A stretch of 64,000 nt of DNA from Lunatimonas lonarensis (lineage in GTDB: Bacteria; Bacteroidota; Bacteroidia; Cytophagales; Cyclobacteriaceae): assembly GCF_000390185.1 (NCBI RefSeq), contig NZ_AQHR01000041.1:1-64000 (forward strand). The letters are read 5' to 3'. Position 1 is the stretch's first letter, and the number at the start of each line of letters is the position of its first letter. Position numbers and translations under genes: made by a program. Below, one piece after another: positions 1 through 7,554 of the stretch. Below the pieces are notes generated by a model. The model worked only from the letters and a program-made list of their open reading frames with translations, was not told the DNA's origin and did no database searches.

Positions 1-40
1 ACATCTGCCTAAACCAACAAGGGGGATAACCGACTGCTTA

Positions 41-360
41 CATTGTACTGGAAGTGGCCCAGCATCACCTCGTCGTTGCCGTTGATCTTGTGGAAAACCT
101 TTAGCGGCCGTCCGGCATGGTCGTAGGTACATCTGCGTTCCACCTTTTTGGAACCCCCGGTGTACGAGTAGGTATTTACAGTCTTTTGTACCTCCCCGGA
201 GAAAGCGTATAGGGTGGATGTCTTTACCGTACCCTGCAACTGGAGGGTAGAAATGGACTGGATGGGCTGGTAATATTTGTCATAATAGGTCACACTATTA
301 ATCCAGTCGGTATTGTTGCCCTGTCTTCGTGATTTCGATCCCGTGGTAAATCCTTTACAG
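41..360 (-). pseudogene. RHS core fragment, truncated at both ends
   Basis: The minus-strand translation matches the beginning of the long RHS gene at 10462-13464, for example TTGSKSRRQG, INSVTYYD, YAFSGEV and YDHAGRPLKVFHKING. Similarity starts near 360, directly after the stop of the candidate immunity gene, and breaks off near 41 after the GHFQYN block. There is no start of its own and no tip in view, so this is a remnant of RHS core left in the array. What lies beyond the left edge cannot be seen. Bases 1-40 show no RHS similarity. Confidence 0.7.
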
Positions 361-385
361 CTAGTCAAGTGGTAAAAGCGTATTT

Positions 386-964
386 TCAACTTGGAGAATC
401 ATCCTCTTTCCATTCTAAACTATCATATATTAAAACCAACAGTGGCACCCTGTAAATATTCTTCTTTTCAAAATCACTATCATTTACTGCTTCTAAATAC
501 TCTTTGAAAAGATCAGGCTCTATTACACTTGAAAGAAGCATCCGTTCTAAAACTGGGTGTAGTTTACTTATGGTAAAATGTTCAAGTTCATCGCCATTTT
601 GTAACCTCAGAACTTCATCGAAAATATACCAACCCCTACTTAAGTTAGAGGGATAAGTCATGCTTATAAATATATTATTTTTTTTGTATATTTCCTTCAT
701 ATCTATATAATAATCGCCTACCACGTATTTTAAATAAAACTCAGTATAGGATTCCTTTGATACAGAATCAAGAAATTTCTTTTCAATTAAAATTTCTTCA
801 AATTCCGACGTAAGATCTATTAAAGAAGCGACCTTTCCATCTTCTCCTATAAGTTGATAGTCTTTCATAGCGTCAAAAATCAACTTTTCCTCATCATTTA
901 ATTCTGTTTTACTCGAACAAAAACAGAGGATAAATACCATTAGCATAGATACAATTGCTCTCAT
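386..964 (-). CDS. Exported candidate immunity protein of RHS cassette 1
   Basis: This 192-residue protein has a short hydrophobic leader, then CFCSSK, compatible with a loose Bacteroidota lipoprotein signal, although the residue before the cysteine is not ideal. The rest is charged and soluble (for example ELNDEEKLIFDAMKDYQ); I recognise no family. Its ATG overlaps the stop of the RHS tip by four bases (ATGA at 961-964), so the two are probably translationally coupled. This position, straight after a polymorphic tip, is the main reason to call it an immunity protein. The gene is much more AT-rich than the RHS core next to it, as is common for tip and immunity modules. The immunity role is inferred from synteny only. 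Confidence 0.6.
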   Translation of the reverse strand: MRAIVSMLMVFILCFCSSKTELNDEEKLIFDAMKDYQLIGEDGKVASLIDLTSEFEEILIEKKFLDSVSKESYTEFYLKYVVGDYYIDMKEIYKKNNIFISMTYPSNLSRGWYIFDEVLRLQNGDELEHFTISKLHPVLERMLLSSVIEPDLFKEYLEAVNDSDFEKKNIYRVPLLVLIYDSLEWKEDDSPS

Positions 965-2004
965 CTTCCAAATATCCAGTTACTCATAAATTTAGTTTGG
1001 TTGCTAAAATTCAAAAATAAACCAGCTGTTCCACCCCACCTTATTCCCCAATTTCCATTTTCGAATGTCTTAGTTTGATAATTGTGATGTGGAAAAACCA
1101 ATCCTTTGCTTGACCCGTGAAATGGGATTTCATACATCATCTTTACGTTTCTATCACCAATCGAAAAAGATGCGAAGAAATCACCGCTTGGCCCAAAAAA
1201 TGAATTTACAGCGCCTTGATTTACCCTGGAAAGTAAATGTGTTCCTCCAATTCCCAAACATTCCGAACTCAAGCAGTCAAATAAGCCATTAAGGTCTATA
1301 TCTGTTCCATTAATCATATGATGTTTTATACCTTTTAATAGATGAACAGCAACTTTATTTCTTGCGGCATTTTTCAAGTTTAGGACTCCCGGGTGTTCTA
1401 TTCCATCATATCGCTCAAAACGGTATCTTCTATAGGACGTATGCAAGTGATTCAATCCAGCTACTGTCGCCCCGACTGCTGCCCCTCTCCAAAAATCACC
1501 CCCAAACATTTTTGATGCAACCCCTCCCGCTAGGGCTGACCCCCCAATTTGACCCAACGAACCAGCGTTAGGCAAGGTCGATCCCGTTAATGAACCAAAG
1601 GCTCCTGAAGCATACATCGAGAATGAAGGACTTTGACCAAACGCCGATCCAATCATCATATTTGCTTGTCCATGGAGCATTGCCCGTCCTATTTCGCCCG
1701 CAAATCCCTGGCTACCAACGGCACCCATCATAGAACCTATACCAGCCGTAGCAATACCGGAAATAGCACCCATGCCCATAGAGGTAGCCAGCTGACCCCA
1801 TTGCCAATTGTCAAATCCGCCCTTACTAAAGCCAACACTCGCCGTATATCCAGCACCCCCGATCAATGCTCCTTTCAACATCACAATTCCCAGCGCGGCA
1901 AGGGTAATAGGCGCATTTCCATCCGGATCCACAAACATTACCGGATTGTTGGCCATTGCGTTGAACGGCGAAACATCTCGCATGCTATGGGTATATGCAT
2001 CCAC
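961..2004 (-). CDS. Orphan RHS C-terminal end, cassette 1 (unknown tip)
   Basis: The frame contains the end of the RHS core with NNPVMFVDPDG, the motif marking the boundary between RHS shell and variable C-terminus. Next comes a glycine- and alanine-rich stretch of roughly 180 residues (for example GGAGYTASVGFSKGGFDNW), nearly identical to that of cassette 2, then a unique tip of about 150 residues from near HTSYRRYRFERYDG to the stop. I recognise no toxin fold in the tip. The first ATG is internal to the core; the same frame runs upstream to about 2150 without a start and is then broken. It probably is a displaced 3' end kept as a recombination reservoir rather than an independently expressed toxin. 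Confidence 0.65.
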   Translation of the reverse strand: MDAYTHSMRDVSPFNAMANNPVMFVDPDGNAPITLAALGIVMLKGALIGGAGYTASVGFSKGGFDNWQWGQLATSMGMGAISGIATAGIGSMMGAVGSQGFAGEIGRAMLHGQANMMIGSAFGQSPSFSMYASGAFGSLTGSTLPNAGSLGQIGGSALAGGVASKMFGGDFWRGAAVGATVAGLNHLHTSYRRYRFERYDGIEHPGVLNLKNAARNKVAVHLLKGIKHHMINGTDIDLNGLFDCLSSECLGIGGTHLLSRVNQGAVNSFFGPSGDFFASFSIGDRNVKMMYEIPFHGSSKGLVFPHHNYQTKTFENGNWGIRWGGTAGLFLNFSNQTKFMSNWIFGR

Positions 2005-2070
2005 CCCAAACCATCTCCCCAGCGCCGCATCATACTGCCTGGCATGAAAGTCATACCAGCCCGTCAGTTC
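1448..2070. repeat. Direct repeat, copy A (RHS core end plus pre-tip block)
   Basis: This stretch is repeated at 3831-4453 with only scattered substitutions and essentially no indels; for example, about 100 bases around 1470-1575 match 3853-3960 almost perfectly. It encodes the RHS core end and the glycine-rich pre-tip block shared by cassettes 1 and 2. Similarity stops abruptly where the tips begin. Confidence 0.8.
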
Positions 2071-2155
2071 CTCATAGTTTTTGGATTGGAACAGCTCTTT
2101 CGTTTCCTTCTCCCCAGCCCGAAAAAAATTACGGGCTATAATTCCATAGGGAGGA

Positions 2156-2173
2156 CAAAGACGGGAGTCTTTG
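2156..2173. repeat. Palindromic micro-insertion 1
   Basis: A perfect 7-bp stem, CAAAGAC (2156-2162) and GTCTTTG (2167-2173), with a GGGA loop. It lies in an insertion of about 40 bases relative to the same RHS position in the other copies. Confidence 0.55.
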
Positions 2174-2243
2174 GGCCAGGCGGTGCGGTGGCAGTCTGCC
2201 GTACGGCGTAGCTTTCTAGGGTGAGGATTATAAAATCGTCAAA

Positions 2244-2266
2244 CCTGCCCTGATCAAAGTCAGGGG
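2244..2266. repeat. Palindromic micro-insertion 2
   Basis: CCCTGA (2248-2253) pairs with TCAGGG (2260-2265) around TCAAAG. The whole 23-base segment is missing from the corresponding RHS position in cassettes 2, 3 and 4, so it is visible as an insertion that shifts the frame. Confidence 0.6.
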
Positions 2267-2379
2267 AACGCTTCGCCACCTTCCCTGCCGTCATTACTAA
2301 GGTAAATATAGAAATATCCCGGCTCATCCGCTACTACTTCGCTGTACAATCTTTAATGTCCTTTCGAGTGCTAATATTA

Positions 2380-3369
2380 TCAATTCTCTACTCTTCGATA
2401 TATATAACTGTCTCCTGATATGCTCAATGAAAGCTTATTTCTAGTCAACTCTATGATCTCAAACCATAAAGGCTCTTGGGCAGGTGTTTTTTCCAAAAGT
2501 AAGACCATAGTATTTTTGCTTAGCTTCAAAAAACCATTTTCACTACTTTCTTCGTTATTGTAGACGTGTTTTAAAACATAATGAAAAGATTCGTTTTCGA
2601 ACCTAATAGATATGGACAATGGAGCTCTGGAATAAATAACTGAAGGTTTATAATTCTGCAGCTCCCAATCCCCTACCAACAATCTCTCTTTTTCATACTT
2701 TTTGGGAATATCCCAGATCTCTTTTTCAAGAATCACACTTTCTAATTTTCCAGAATTAACCATCATTCCTTTTATAAAACTTTCATTCCACTCTACTAAC
2801 AGTATTTTATATTCCATAACCATACGGATATTCAAATAGTAAAAATCTGAGAATTCCTCTAATCGCCACCGTATTCTCTGATTAAGGACATCACTATCAT
2901 TTTCATAACTAAAGTTTCCAAGCCCGTTGTCCATGAAATCAAAGTAACTGTCTACCCTAAACCTGGTGCGGTCGACCCAACAGGATTCTGTCAAATCTCC
3001 CATCAAGAAGGAATAACTTTTATCGATATTGGTGATACAATCTATATTTGCCATTGTTATGGATTGTTCCGCCATTTGTAACTGTAGAAAATCATTTTTA
3101 ATCTTATACTTTAATTTCCATATTTCACCTTCTTCAGTAGTAATTATTAAGGATTTATTGGATTTGAGTTCCCATCTGATTTTTATTTTTTCTTCCCTGG
3201 ATAAAAAGTAGGACTCGTCTTCACGCAAATCAAGTATAATAATACTTTCGCAATCTAAAGGATTTAGGTTTATCCATCTTTTTTGTAACAGATCATTTGA
3301 AAACCCTTCAAAAATTGGAACGCAGAGAAATATACAATATATCAAATACTTATAGAGTCTCATTTTCAT
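2380..3369 (-). CDS. Exported candidate immunity protein of cassette 2, lipocalin-like
   Basis: I chose the ATG at 3369, one base after the stop of the RHS tip; a longer frame from 3402 would lie inside the tip. The 329-residue product begins MKMRLYKYLIYCIFLCVP, a signal peptide, and then consists of two stretches with the rhythm of beta strands seen in Bacteroidota lipocalin-like domains: an N-terminal one with IRWELKSNKSLIITTEEG and a C-terminal one with LLVGDWELQNYKP followed by alternating hydrophobic strands ending YIYRR. The lipocalin assignment is a pattern judgement, not a clear motif. The immunity role is inferred from its position behind the tip. Confidence 0.6.
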   Translation of the reverse strand: MKMRLYKYLIYCIFLCVPIFEGFSNDLLQKRWINLNPLDCESIIILDLREDESYFLSREEKIKIRWELKSNKSLIITTEEGEIWKLKYKIKNDFLQLQMAEQSITMANIDCITNIDKSYSFLMGDLTESCWVDRTRFRVDSYFDFMDNGLGNFSYENDSDVLNQRIRWRLEEFSDFYYLNIRMVMEYKILLVEWNESFIKGMMVNSGKLESVILEKEIWDIPKKYEKERLLVGDWELQNYKPSVIYSRAPLSISIRFENESFHYVLKHVYNNEESSENGFLKLSKNTMVLLLEKTPAQEPLWFEIIELTRNKLSLSISGDSYIYRRVEN

Positions 3370-3370
3370 T

Positions 3371-4756
3371 TTATTTACCACCAAACCTATTAACAAATTC
3401 ATTATACCTTCTAAAAAATCTATTATCGTAGTGCTTTATGAAGAAGTTGTCCCTAGCTTGGATGCTTTTGAAGCTAGCGAAAAAATAGTCTAGCGTTCCC
3501 TGCCTTAGAGCGATGGTCGGGCCACCTTTCCAGAATCTGTTTAATCCAAATTCCACCAAGTTTTTATATTTGTCATAACTATCTAAGGTTACATCATTTT
3601 TTAGTAAAAATAAATGAATTTCTTCCCCATCGTACATGCCACTTTCAAAGCTCCTTGACTTAAGGCCCCTTCCTTTCAGACTATAACCTTTGAAATATTT
3701 CTCCTTTATCTGATCTGCTATGTGTGCGTTATTTTCTCTGTACTTACTTTCTGCATCCATATCTGCAACGCCATGTAGTCCTCTAATATAATGCTTTAAT
3801 AACAATGATTCTACTGCATGGTTTGCCATATGATTCAATCCTGCCACAGTCGCCCCTACTGCTGCCCCTCTCCAAAAATCACCCCCAAACATTTTTGATG
3901 CAACCCCTCCCGCTAGGGCTGACCCCCCAATTTGACCCAACGAACCAGCGTTAGGCAAGGACGATCCCGTTAATGAACCAAAGGCTCCTGAAGCATACAT
4001 CGTGAATGAAGGACTTTGACCAAACGCCGATCCAATCATCAAATTTGCTTGTCCATGGAGCATTGCCCGTCCTATTTCGCCGGCGAATCCTTGGCTGCCA
4101 ACGGCACCCATCATAGAACCTATACCAGCCGTAGCCATACCCGAAATAGCCCCCATGCCCATAGAGGTGGCCAACTGACCCCATTGCCAATTGTCAAACC
4201 CACCCTTGCTGAAACCAACACTTGCCGTATATCCAGCACCCCCGATCAATGCGCCTTTCAACATTGCAATTCCCAGCGCAGCAAGGGTAATAGGCGCATT
4301 TCCATCCGGGTCCACAAACATTACCGGATTGTTGGCCATTGGGTTGAACGGCGAAACATCTCGCATGCTATGGGTATATGCATCCACCCCAAACCATCTC
4401 CCCAAAGCCGCATCATACTGCCTCGCATGAAAGTCATACCATCCCGTCAGCTCATCATAGGTCTTGCCCTGAAACAGCTCCTTAGTTTCCCTCTCATTTT
4501 CACGGACAAACTTCCGGGCTATCAACCCATACGGATAGTAGTCCGTCTGCTGTACGATATAGCTTTCAAGGGTCAGAATTGTAAAATCGTCAAAGAACGC
4601 TTCGCCACCTTCCGTGCCGTCATTGGATAAGTAAATATAGAAATATCCCGGCTCATCCGCTACTACTTCGCTGTATAATCTCTCATGTTCCCGGTTGGTG
4701 CCGTCCTCATAGCCTGCCTCGGTCATCTGTACATAACCTCCGTACTTGTAGTTCAT
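3371..4756 (-). CDS. Orphan RHS C-terminal end, cassette 2 (unknown tip)
   Basis: This frame encodes the last part of the RHS core from MNYKYGGYVQ through YSEVVADEPG, LTGWYDFHARQYDAALG and NNPVMFVDPDG, the glycine-rich pre-tip block shared with cassette 1, and a unique tip of about 130 residues starting near NHMANHAVESLLLKHY. The tip is rich in charged and aromatic residues (for example KYFKGYSLKGRGLKSRSFES, FIKHYDNRFFRRYNEF) and matches no toxin family I know. RHS similarity continues upstream to about 4935 but in a shifted frame near 4801-4818, and no start codon with a leader is present, so the copy is probably silent unless recombined into an expressed RHS gene. Confidence 0.65.
   Translation of the reverse strand: MNYKYGGYVQMTEAGYEDGTNREHERLYSEVVADEPGYFYIYLSNDGTEGGEAFFDDFTILTLESYIVQQTDYYPYGLIARKFVRENERETKELFQGKTYDELTGWYDFHARQYDAALGRWFGVDAYTHSMRDVSPFNPMANNPVMFVDPDGNAPITLAALGIAMLKGALIGGAGYTASVGFSKGGFDNWQWGQLATSMGMGAISGMATAGIGSMMGAVGSQGFAGEIGRAMLHGQANLMIGSAFGQSPSFTMYASGAFGSLTGSSLPNAGSLGQIGGSALAGGVASKMFGGDFWRGAAVGATVAGLNHMANHAVESLLLKHYIRGLHGVADMDAESKYRENNAHIADQIKEKYFKGYSLKGRGLKSRSFESGMYDGEEIHLFLLKNDVTLDSYDKYKNLVEFGLNRFWKGGPTIALRQGTLDYFFASFKSIQARDNFFIKHYDNRFFRRYNEFVNRFGGK
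3831..4453. repeat. Direct repeat, copy B (RHS core end plus pre-tip block)
   Basis: Second copy of the block at 1448-2070, with near-identical sequence over roughly 600 bases. It could let cassettes 1 and 2 recombine with each other. Confidence 0.8.
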
Positions 4757-4935
4757 CTCTTTGTCGAAGAAGAGATAGTTTAGGTAGGCGGGTGGGGCGT
4801 CGTTGTTTTGATTTTTCCTGTCAGAAGGCCCGCAAGGCTGCTGTTTTCCGTCGCCGTCCGTTGAGCTTGGGGGATGATACCGCAGTCCACACCCATATCG
4901 GCAAAAATGCCTCTGACGATAGCAAGGTCCATTTA
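4757..4935 (-). pseudogene. Frameshifted RHS core extension of cassette 2
   Basis: Upstream of the internal ATG at 4756 the RHS pattern goes on (DAPPAYLNYLFFDKEMNY), then needs a change of frame near 4801-4818 to read NSSLAGLLTGK, matching QGLAGLLVGK of the long RHS gene. Similarity fades near 4935, before the tail of the cassette 3 immunity gene. The same frameshift is present in cassette 3. Confidence 0.6.
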
Positions 4936-4993
4936 AGACTTAAGACAACTGAACAGGTTTCCGCAAGCGTGTCGTTTCTAGAATTAAATAACT

Positions 4994-5470
4994 TTACTGT
5001 ATCAATATAACATCTAGAGTATCGGTCTTTGCGTAATAGTAAAATACTCTGTCCATTCCAGAAATATTTCCTGTTGTGGGAACGTAAATCTCGATAAATT
5101 CCTCATCGACCTCTTCATCCAAAGTTTTATTTATACTTCTCACACTATCAATATATGTAACAGTTTTTAAATGCAACAATTCTATTAAAATTGTATAGTT
5201 AGCATATTGATATAAGTTGTTCAATTCGTCAGCATATTGAATTTCACCAACATAAAAGAATCGTTCGTCCAATTCTAGATTAATTAGGTACTCTCTAATC
5301 TTGACTAAAGCTTTGTTTTCTAATTGATTATGAGGGAAGTATTCAATTAAAGGAGTATATCTGCAAAGATTAAAGTTTTGGCAAGGAATTTCATTCTTAT
5401 TATTTTTAAAACAGTTTCCAATAAAAAACAATAAGATACTTAATAATATACATTTATTAAAATTTACCAT
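4994..5470 (-). CDS. Candidate immunity lipoprotein of cassette 3
   Basis: I chose the ATG at 5470, which overlaps the last codons of the RHS tip (stop at 5464-5466); the longer frame from 5509 starts inside the tip. The product has 158 residues and starts MVNFNKCILLSILLFFIGNC, a typical hydrophobic leader ending in IGNC, so it is probably a lipoprotein. The remainder (CQNFNLCRYTPLIEYFPHNQ and onward) is a soluble domain I do not recognise. The gene is very AT-rich. Its role in protecting against the neighbouring HTHP-containing tip is inferred from position and overlap. Confidence 0.6.
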   Translation of the reverse strand: MVNFNKCILLSILLFFIGNCFKNNKNEIPCQNFNLCRYTPLIEYFPHNQLENKALVKIREYLINLELDERFFYVGEIQYADELNNLYQYANYTILIELLHLKTVTYIDSVRSINKTLDEEVDEEFIEIYVPTTGNISGMDRVFYYYAKTDTLDVILIQ

Positions 5471-6510
5471 GCTCCTAAATTTTTTTGGTTTCCAGATCCT
5501 AATAACCAAATATTTTTGTTATACAAGACGTGTATCGTTTTAAATCCAGTAGCATCGATATGAAGTTTGTCACTCATGCTTAACCTAGGTGCATATAATT
5601 TACCAGCGGAGTTAAAATCATTTCTAGGGTGTGTGTGAGCGCTAGTTATGACTTTATATTTTACATCTTTAAATTCCACACCTACTCCCCCTCCTTTCAT
5701 TTTTCCAGATCTTAATGAATTCCAGTTTGAGCTGCTAATGGTATTTTCACTGTAGTCCAAAGCGATCGCGTCTCCATTTTCGAGTTCCCAACCATTTACT
5801 TCTCTAATCGGGTTGCCATCCGCATCAAAGGAATTTTTCCAAAGGTGGTCGTAAAACGCTTTTTTGTTGGCGAAATACCTTGCCCCGGCAGCATCTATAT
5901 TCGATTTGGCATGGTTCAGTCCTGCATTCATCAAGCCGACGGCAGCCCCTTGCCAGAAATTACCATCTGTTGCGCTTGCAGTAAGCCCCCCGGCCATTCC
6001 TGAAAAACCGTATAAACCTGCAGTGCTGTTAGCAAACTTCCCACCATACATCATAAAGGAGGATCCGGCCAAAGACGAAGCAAAGCCTGTCAAATATGAT
6101 CCCATAGAAGGATTCTGACCAAATGCCGCCCCGATCATCATATTTGATTGCCCGTGCATCATCGCCCGTCCAATCTCACCTGCCAGGCCTTGGCTCCCGA
6201 CAGGCCCCATCATAGAACCTATACCGGCAGTCGCTACCCCTGAAACAGCTCCCATTCCCACTGATCGCCAGAATTGTCCTCCATTCCAGTTGTTGAAACC
6301 ACCGGGACTAAAGGCCACATTAGCCGTATAGCCCGCTCCTCCTATTACTGCCCCCCATAGTGCGGCATCTATAAATGTTCCTATGCCCGGAAGAATTGCT
6401 GTAAACACAAACTCCCCATCCGGATCCACCATCATCACCGGATTGTTGCCCATCGCCAGATAAGGCGAGGCAAACTGATCCAGCGGATCCACCCCAAACC
6501 ATCTCCCCAA
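5464..6510 (-). CDS. Orphan RHS C-terminal end, cassette 3, JAB/MPN-like tip
   Basis: The frame starts at the end of the RHS core (LGRWFGVDPLDQFASPYLAM, NNPVMMVDPDG), passes through a glycine-rich pre-tip region related to that of cassettes 1 and 2, and ends in a tip with VITSAHTHPRNDF (His at about residues 292 and 294) followed by RLSMSDKLHI. An HxHP followed by S-x-x-D is the zinc-site signature of JAB/MPN metallopeptidases, found in RHS and other polymorphic toxins. The upstream part is cut off by an in-frame TAG at 6520-6522 where the other copies have a tyrosine codon, so the cassette is disconnected from its own core. The peptidase assignment rests on this motif alone. Confidence 0.6.
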   Translation of the reverse strand: MGRWFGVDPLDQFASPYLAMGNNPVMMVDPDGEFVFTAILPGIGTFIDAALWGAVIGGAGYTANVAFSPGGFNNWNGGQFWRSVGMGAVSGVATAGIGSMMGPVGSQGLAGEIGRAMMHGQSNMMIGAAFGQNPSMGSYLTGFASSLAGSSFMMYGGKFANSTAGLYGFSGMAGGLTASATDGNFWQGAAVGLMNAGLNHAKSNIDAAGARYFANKKAFYDHLWKNSFDADGNPIREVNGWELENGDAIALDYSENTISSSNWNSLRSGKMKGGGVGVEFKDVKYKVITSAHTHPRNDFNSAGKLYAPRLSMSDKLHIDATGFKTIHVLYNKNIWLLGSGNQKNLGAW

Positions 6511-6519
6511 AGCCGCATC

Positions 6520-7015
6520 CTACTGCCTGGCATGAAAGTCATACCATCCCGTCAGCTCATCATAGGTTTTGCCTTGAAATAATTCTTTCGTTTCCTTCTC
6601 CCCAGCCCGTACAAAGTTTCTCGCTATTAGACCATATGAATAGTAGTCTGTTTGCTGGACAATATAACTTTCAAGAGTGAGTATACTAAAATCGTCAAAG
6701 AACGCTTCGCCACCTTCCGTGCCGTCATTGGATAAGTAAATATAGAAATATCCCGGCTCATCCGCCACTACTTCGCTGTATAATCTCTCATGTTCCCGGT
6801 TGGTGCCGTCTTCGTAGGCTGCCTCGGTCATCTGTACATAACCGCCTCCCGATAGCTATCGGGATGTAGTTCATCTCCTTGTCAAAGAAGAGATAGTGTA
6901 GGTAGGCGGGCGGAGCGTCGTTGTTTTGATTTTTCCTGTCAGCAACCCCGCGAGGCCGTTCTTTTCTGCCGCCGTTCGCTGGACTTGTGGGAGTAATTTT
7001 CCCTCTATCCCCTAT
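6520..7015 (-). pseudogene. RHS core fragment of cassette 3 with nonsense codon and frameshifts
   Basis: The part at 6520-6831 is an open stretch of core (EDGTNREHERLYSEVV, DDFSILTLESYIVQQTDYY, LTGWYDFHARQ) ended by the TAG at 6520-6522. Upstream, an 18-base palindrome at 6847-6864 replaces coding bases next to MNY, and near 6916-6941 a frame change identical to that in cassette 2 separates NGLAGLLTGK from NNDAPPAYLHYLFF. Similarity to the RHS core ends near 7015. This is dead coding sequence. Confidence 0.7.
6847..6864. repeat. Palindromic micro-insertion 3
   Basis: The sequence TCCCGATAGCTATCGGGA is a perfect 18-base palindrome. It sits where other RHS copies have a few coding bases between the GGY and MNY codons. 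Its arms match the TCCCGA...TCGGGA family at 8592, 8901 and 9047. Confidence 0.7.
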
Positions 7016-7062
7016 GAAATTAAAATTTGGTTAATTAACCAATGAATAGGTTTCCAGTTACA

Positions 7063-7551
7063 TTATTTGTGTAACTTAAAATCAATAATTCCGAAATCCA
7101 ACTTTTCATCTCCGACCATAATCTGAGGTAACTTTAAGCCGATTTTATCAATACTTTTCAAATCGCCTACCATTGAGTGATGAATTGTAGCAATAATTTT
7201 AAATTTTCTTTTCTGGTTCTGGGGTAAACGCTGATCAATTATGTTGCTATCAGTTGTTAATATTTCATGTAATATATTCGAATTTTGTTCTTTAAAGTAA
7301 ACAATTGCCTTATTGGATTCAAAGCGAATATTCGCGCTCCGTAGATCCAGTTGAATGGTGAAAATTATGAGACTTGGTGTGGAAACGGGTTTCGAGTCCA
7401 ACAATAAACCCTTTATAGTTAAGATCGAATGGTTATCATCAAGCAAAAATTGAGTTTTTGGACTCAAATTTCTATCAACTAAATCGATTGAATTATAAAT
7501 CGAACATGAAATAAAAATGCATAAGAAAATCCAGATAAATGCTCTAGCCAT
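7063..7551 (-). CDS. Candidate immunity lipoprotein of cassette 4
   Basis: This 162-residue protein starts three bases after the stop of the cassette 4 tip. Its leader MARAFIWIFLCIFISC ends in FISC, a good lipobox, so it is probably lipidated and held in the envelope. The mature part has alternating beta-rich segments (FTIQLDLRSANIRFESNKAI, FKIIATIHHSMVGDLKSIDK) but no family I can name. AT-rich compared with the RHS core. The immunity function is inferred from its place behind a tip with a peptidase-like motif. Confidence 0.6.
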   Translation of the reverse strand: MARAFIWIFLCIFISCSIYNSIDLVDRNLSPKTQFLLDDNHSILTIKGLLLDSKPVSTPSLIIFTIQLDLRSANIRFESNKAIVYFKEQNSNILHEILTTDSNIIDQRLPQNQKRKFKIIATIHHSMVGDLKSIDKIGLKLPQIMVGDEKLDFGIIDFKLHK

Positions 7552-7554
7552 ATT

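Larger units (their letters stand above)
2005..2350 (-). pseudogene. Broken RHS core of cassette 1
   Basis: This continues cassette 1 upstream. In pieces it still spells the conserved core (YSEVVADEPGYFYIYL, DDFIILTLESY, ARNFFRAGEKETKELFQ, ELTGWYDFHARQYDAALG) but in different frames. Two insertions absent from the other copies interrupt it: one around 2148-2190 containing the hairpin CAAAGAC-GGGA-GTCTTTG, and one at 2244-2266 containing CCCTGA-TCAAAG-TCAGGG. Similarity ends near 2350, just before the end of the cassette 2 immunity gene. Confidence 0.7.
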
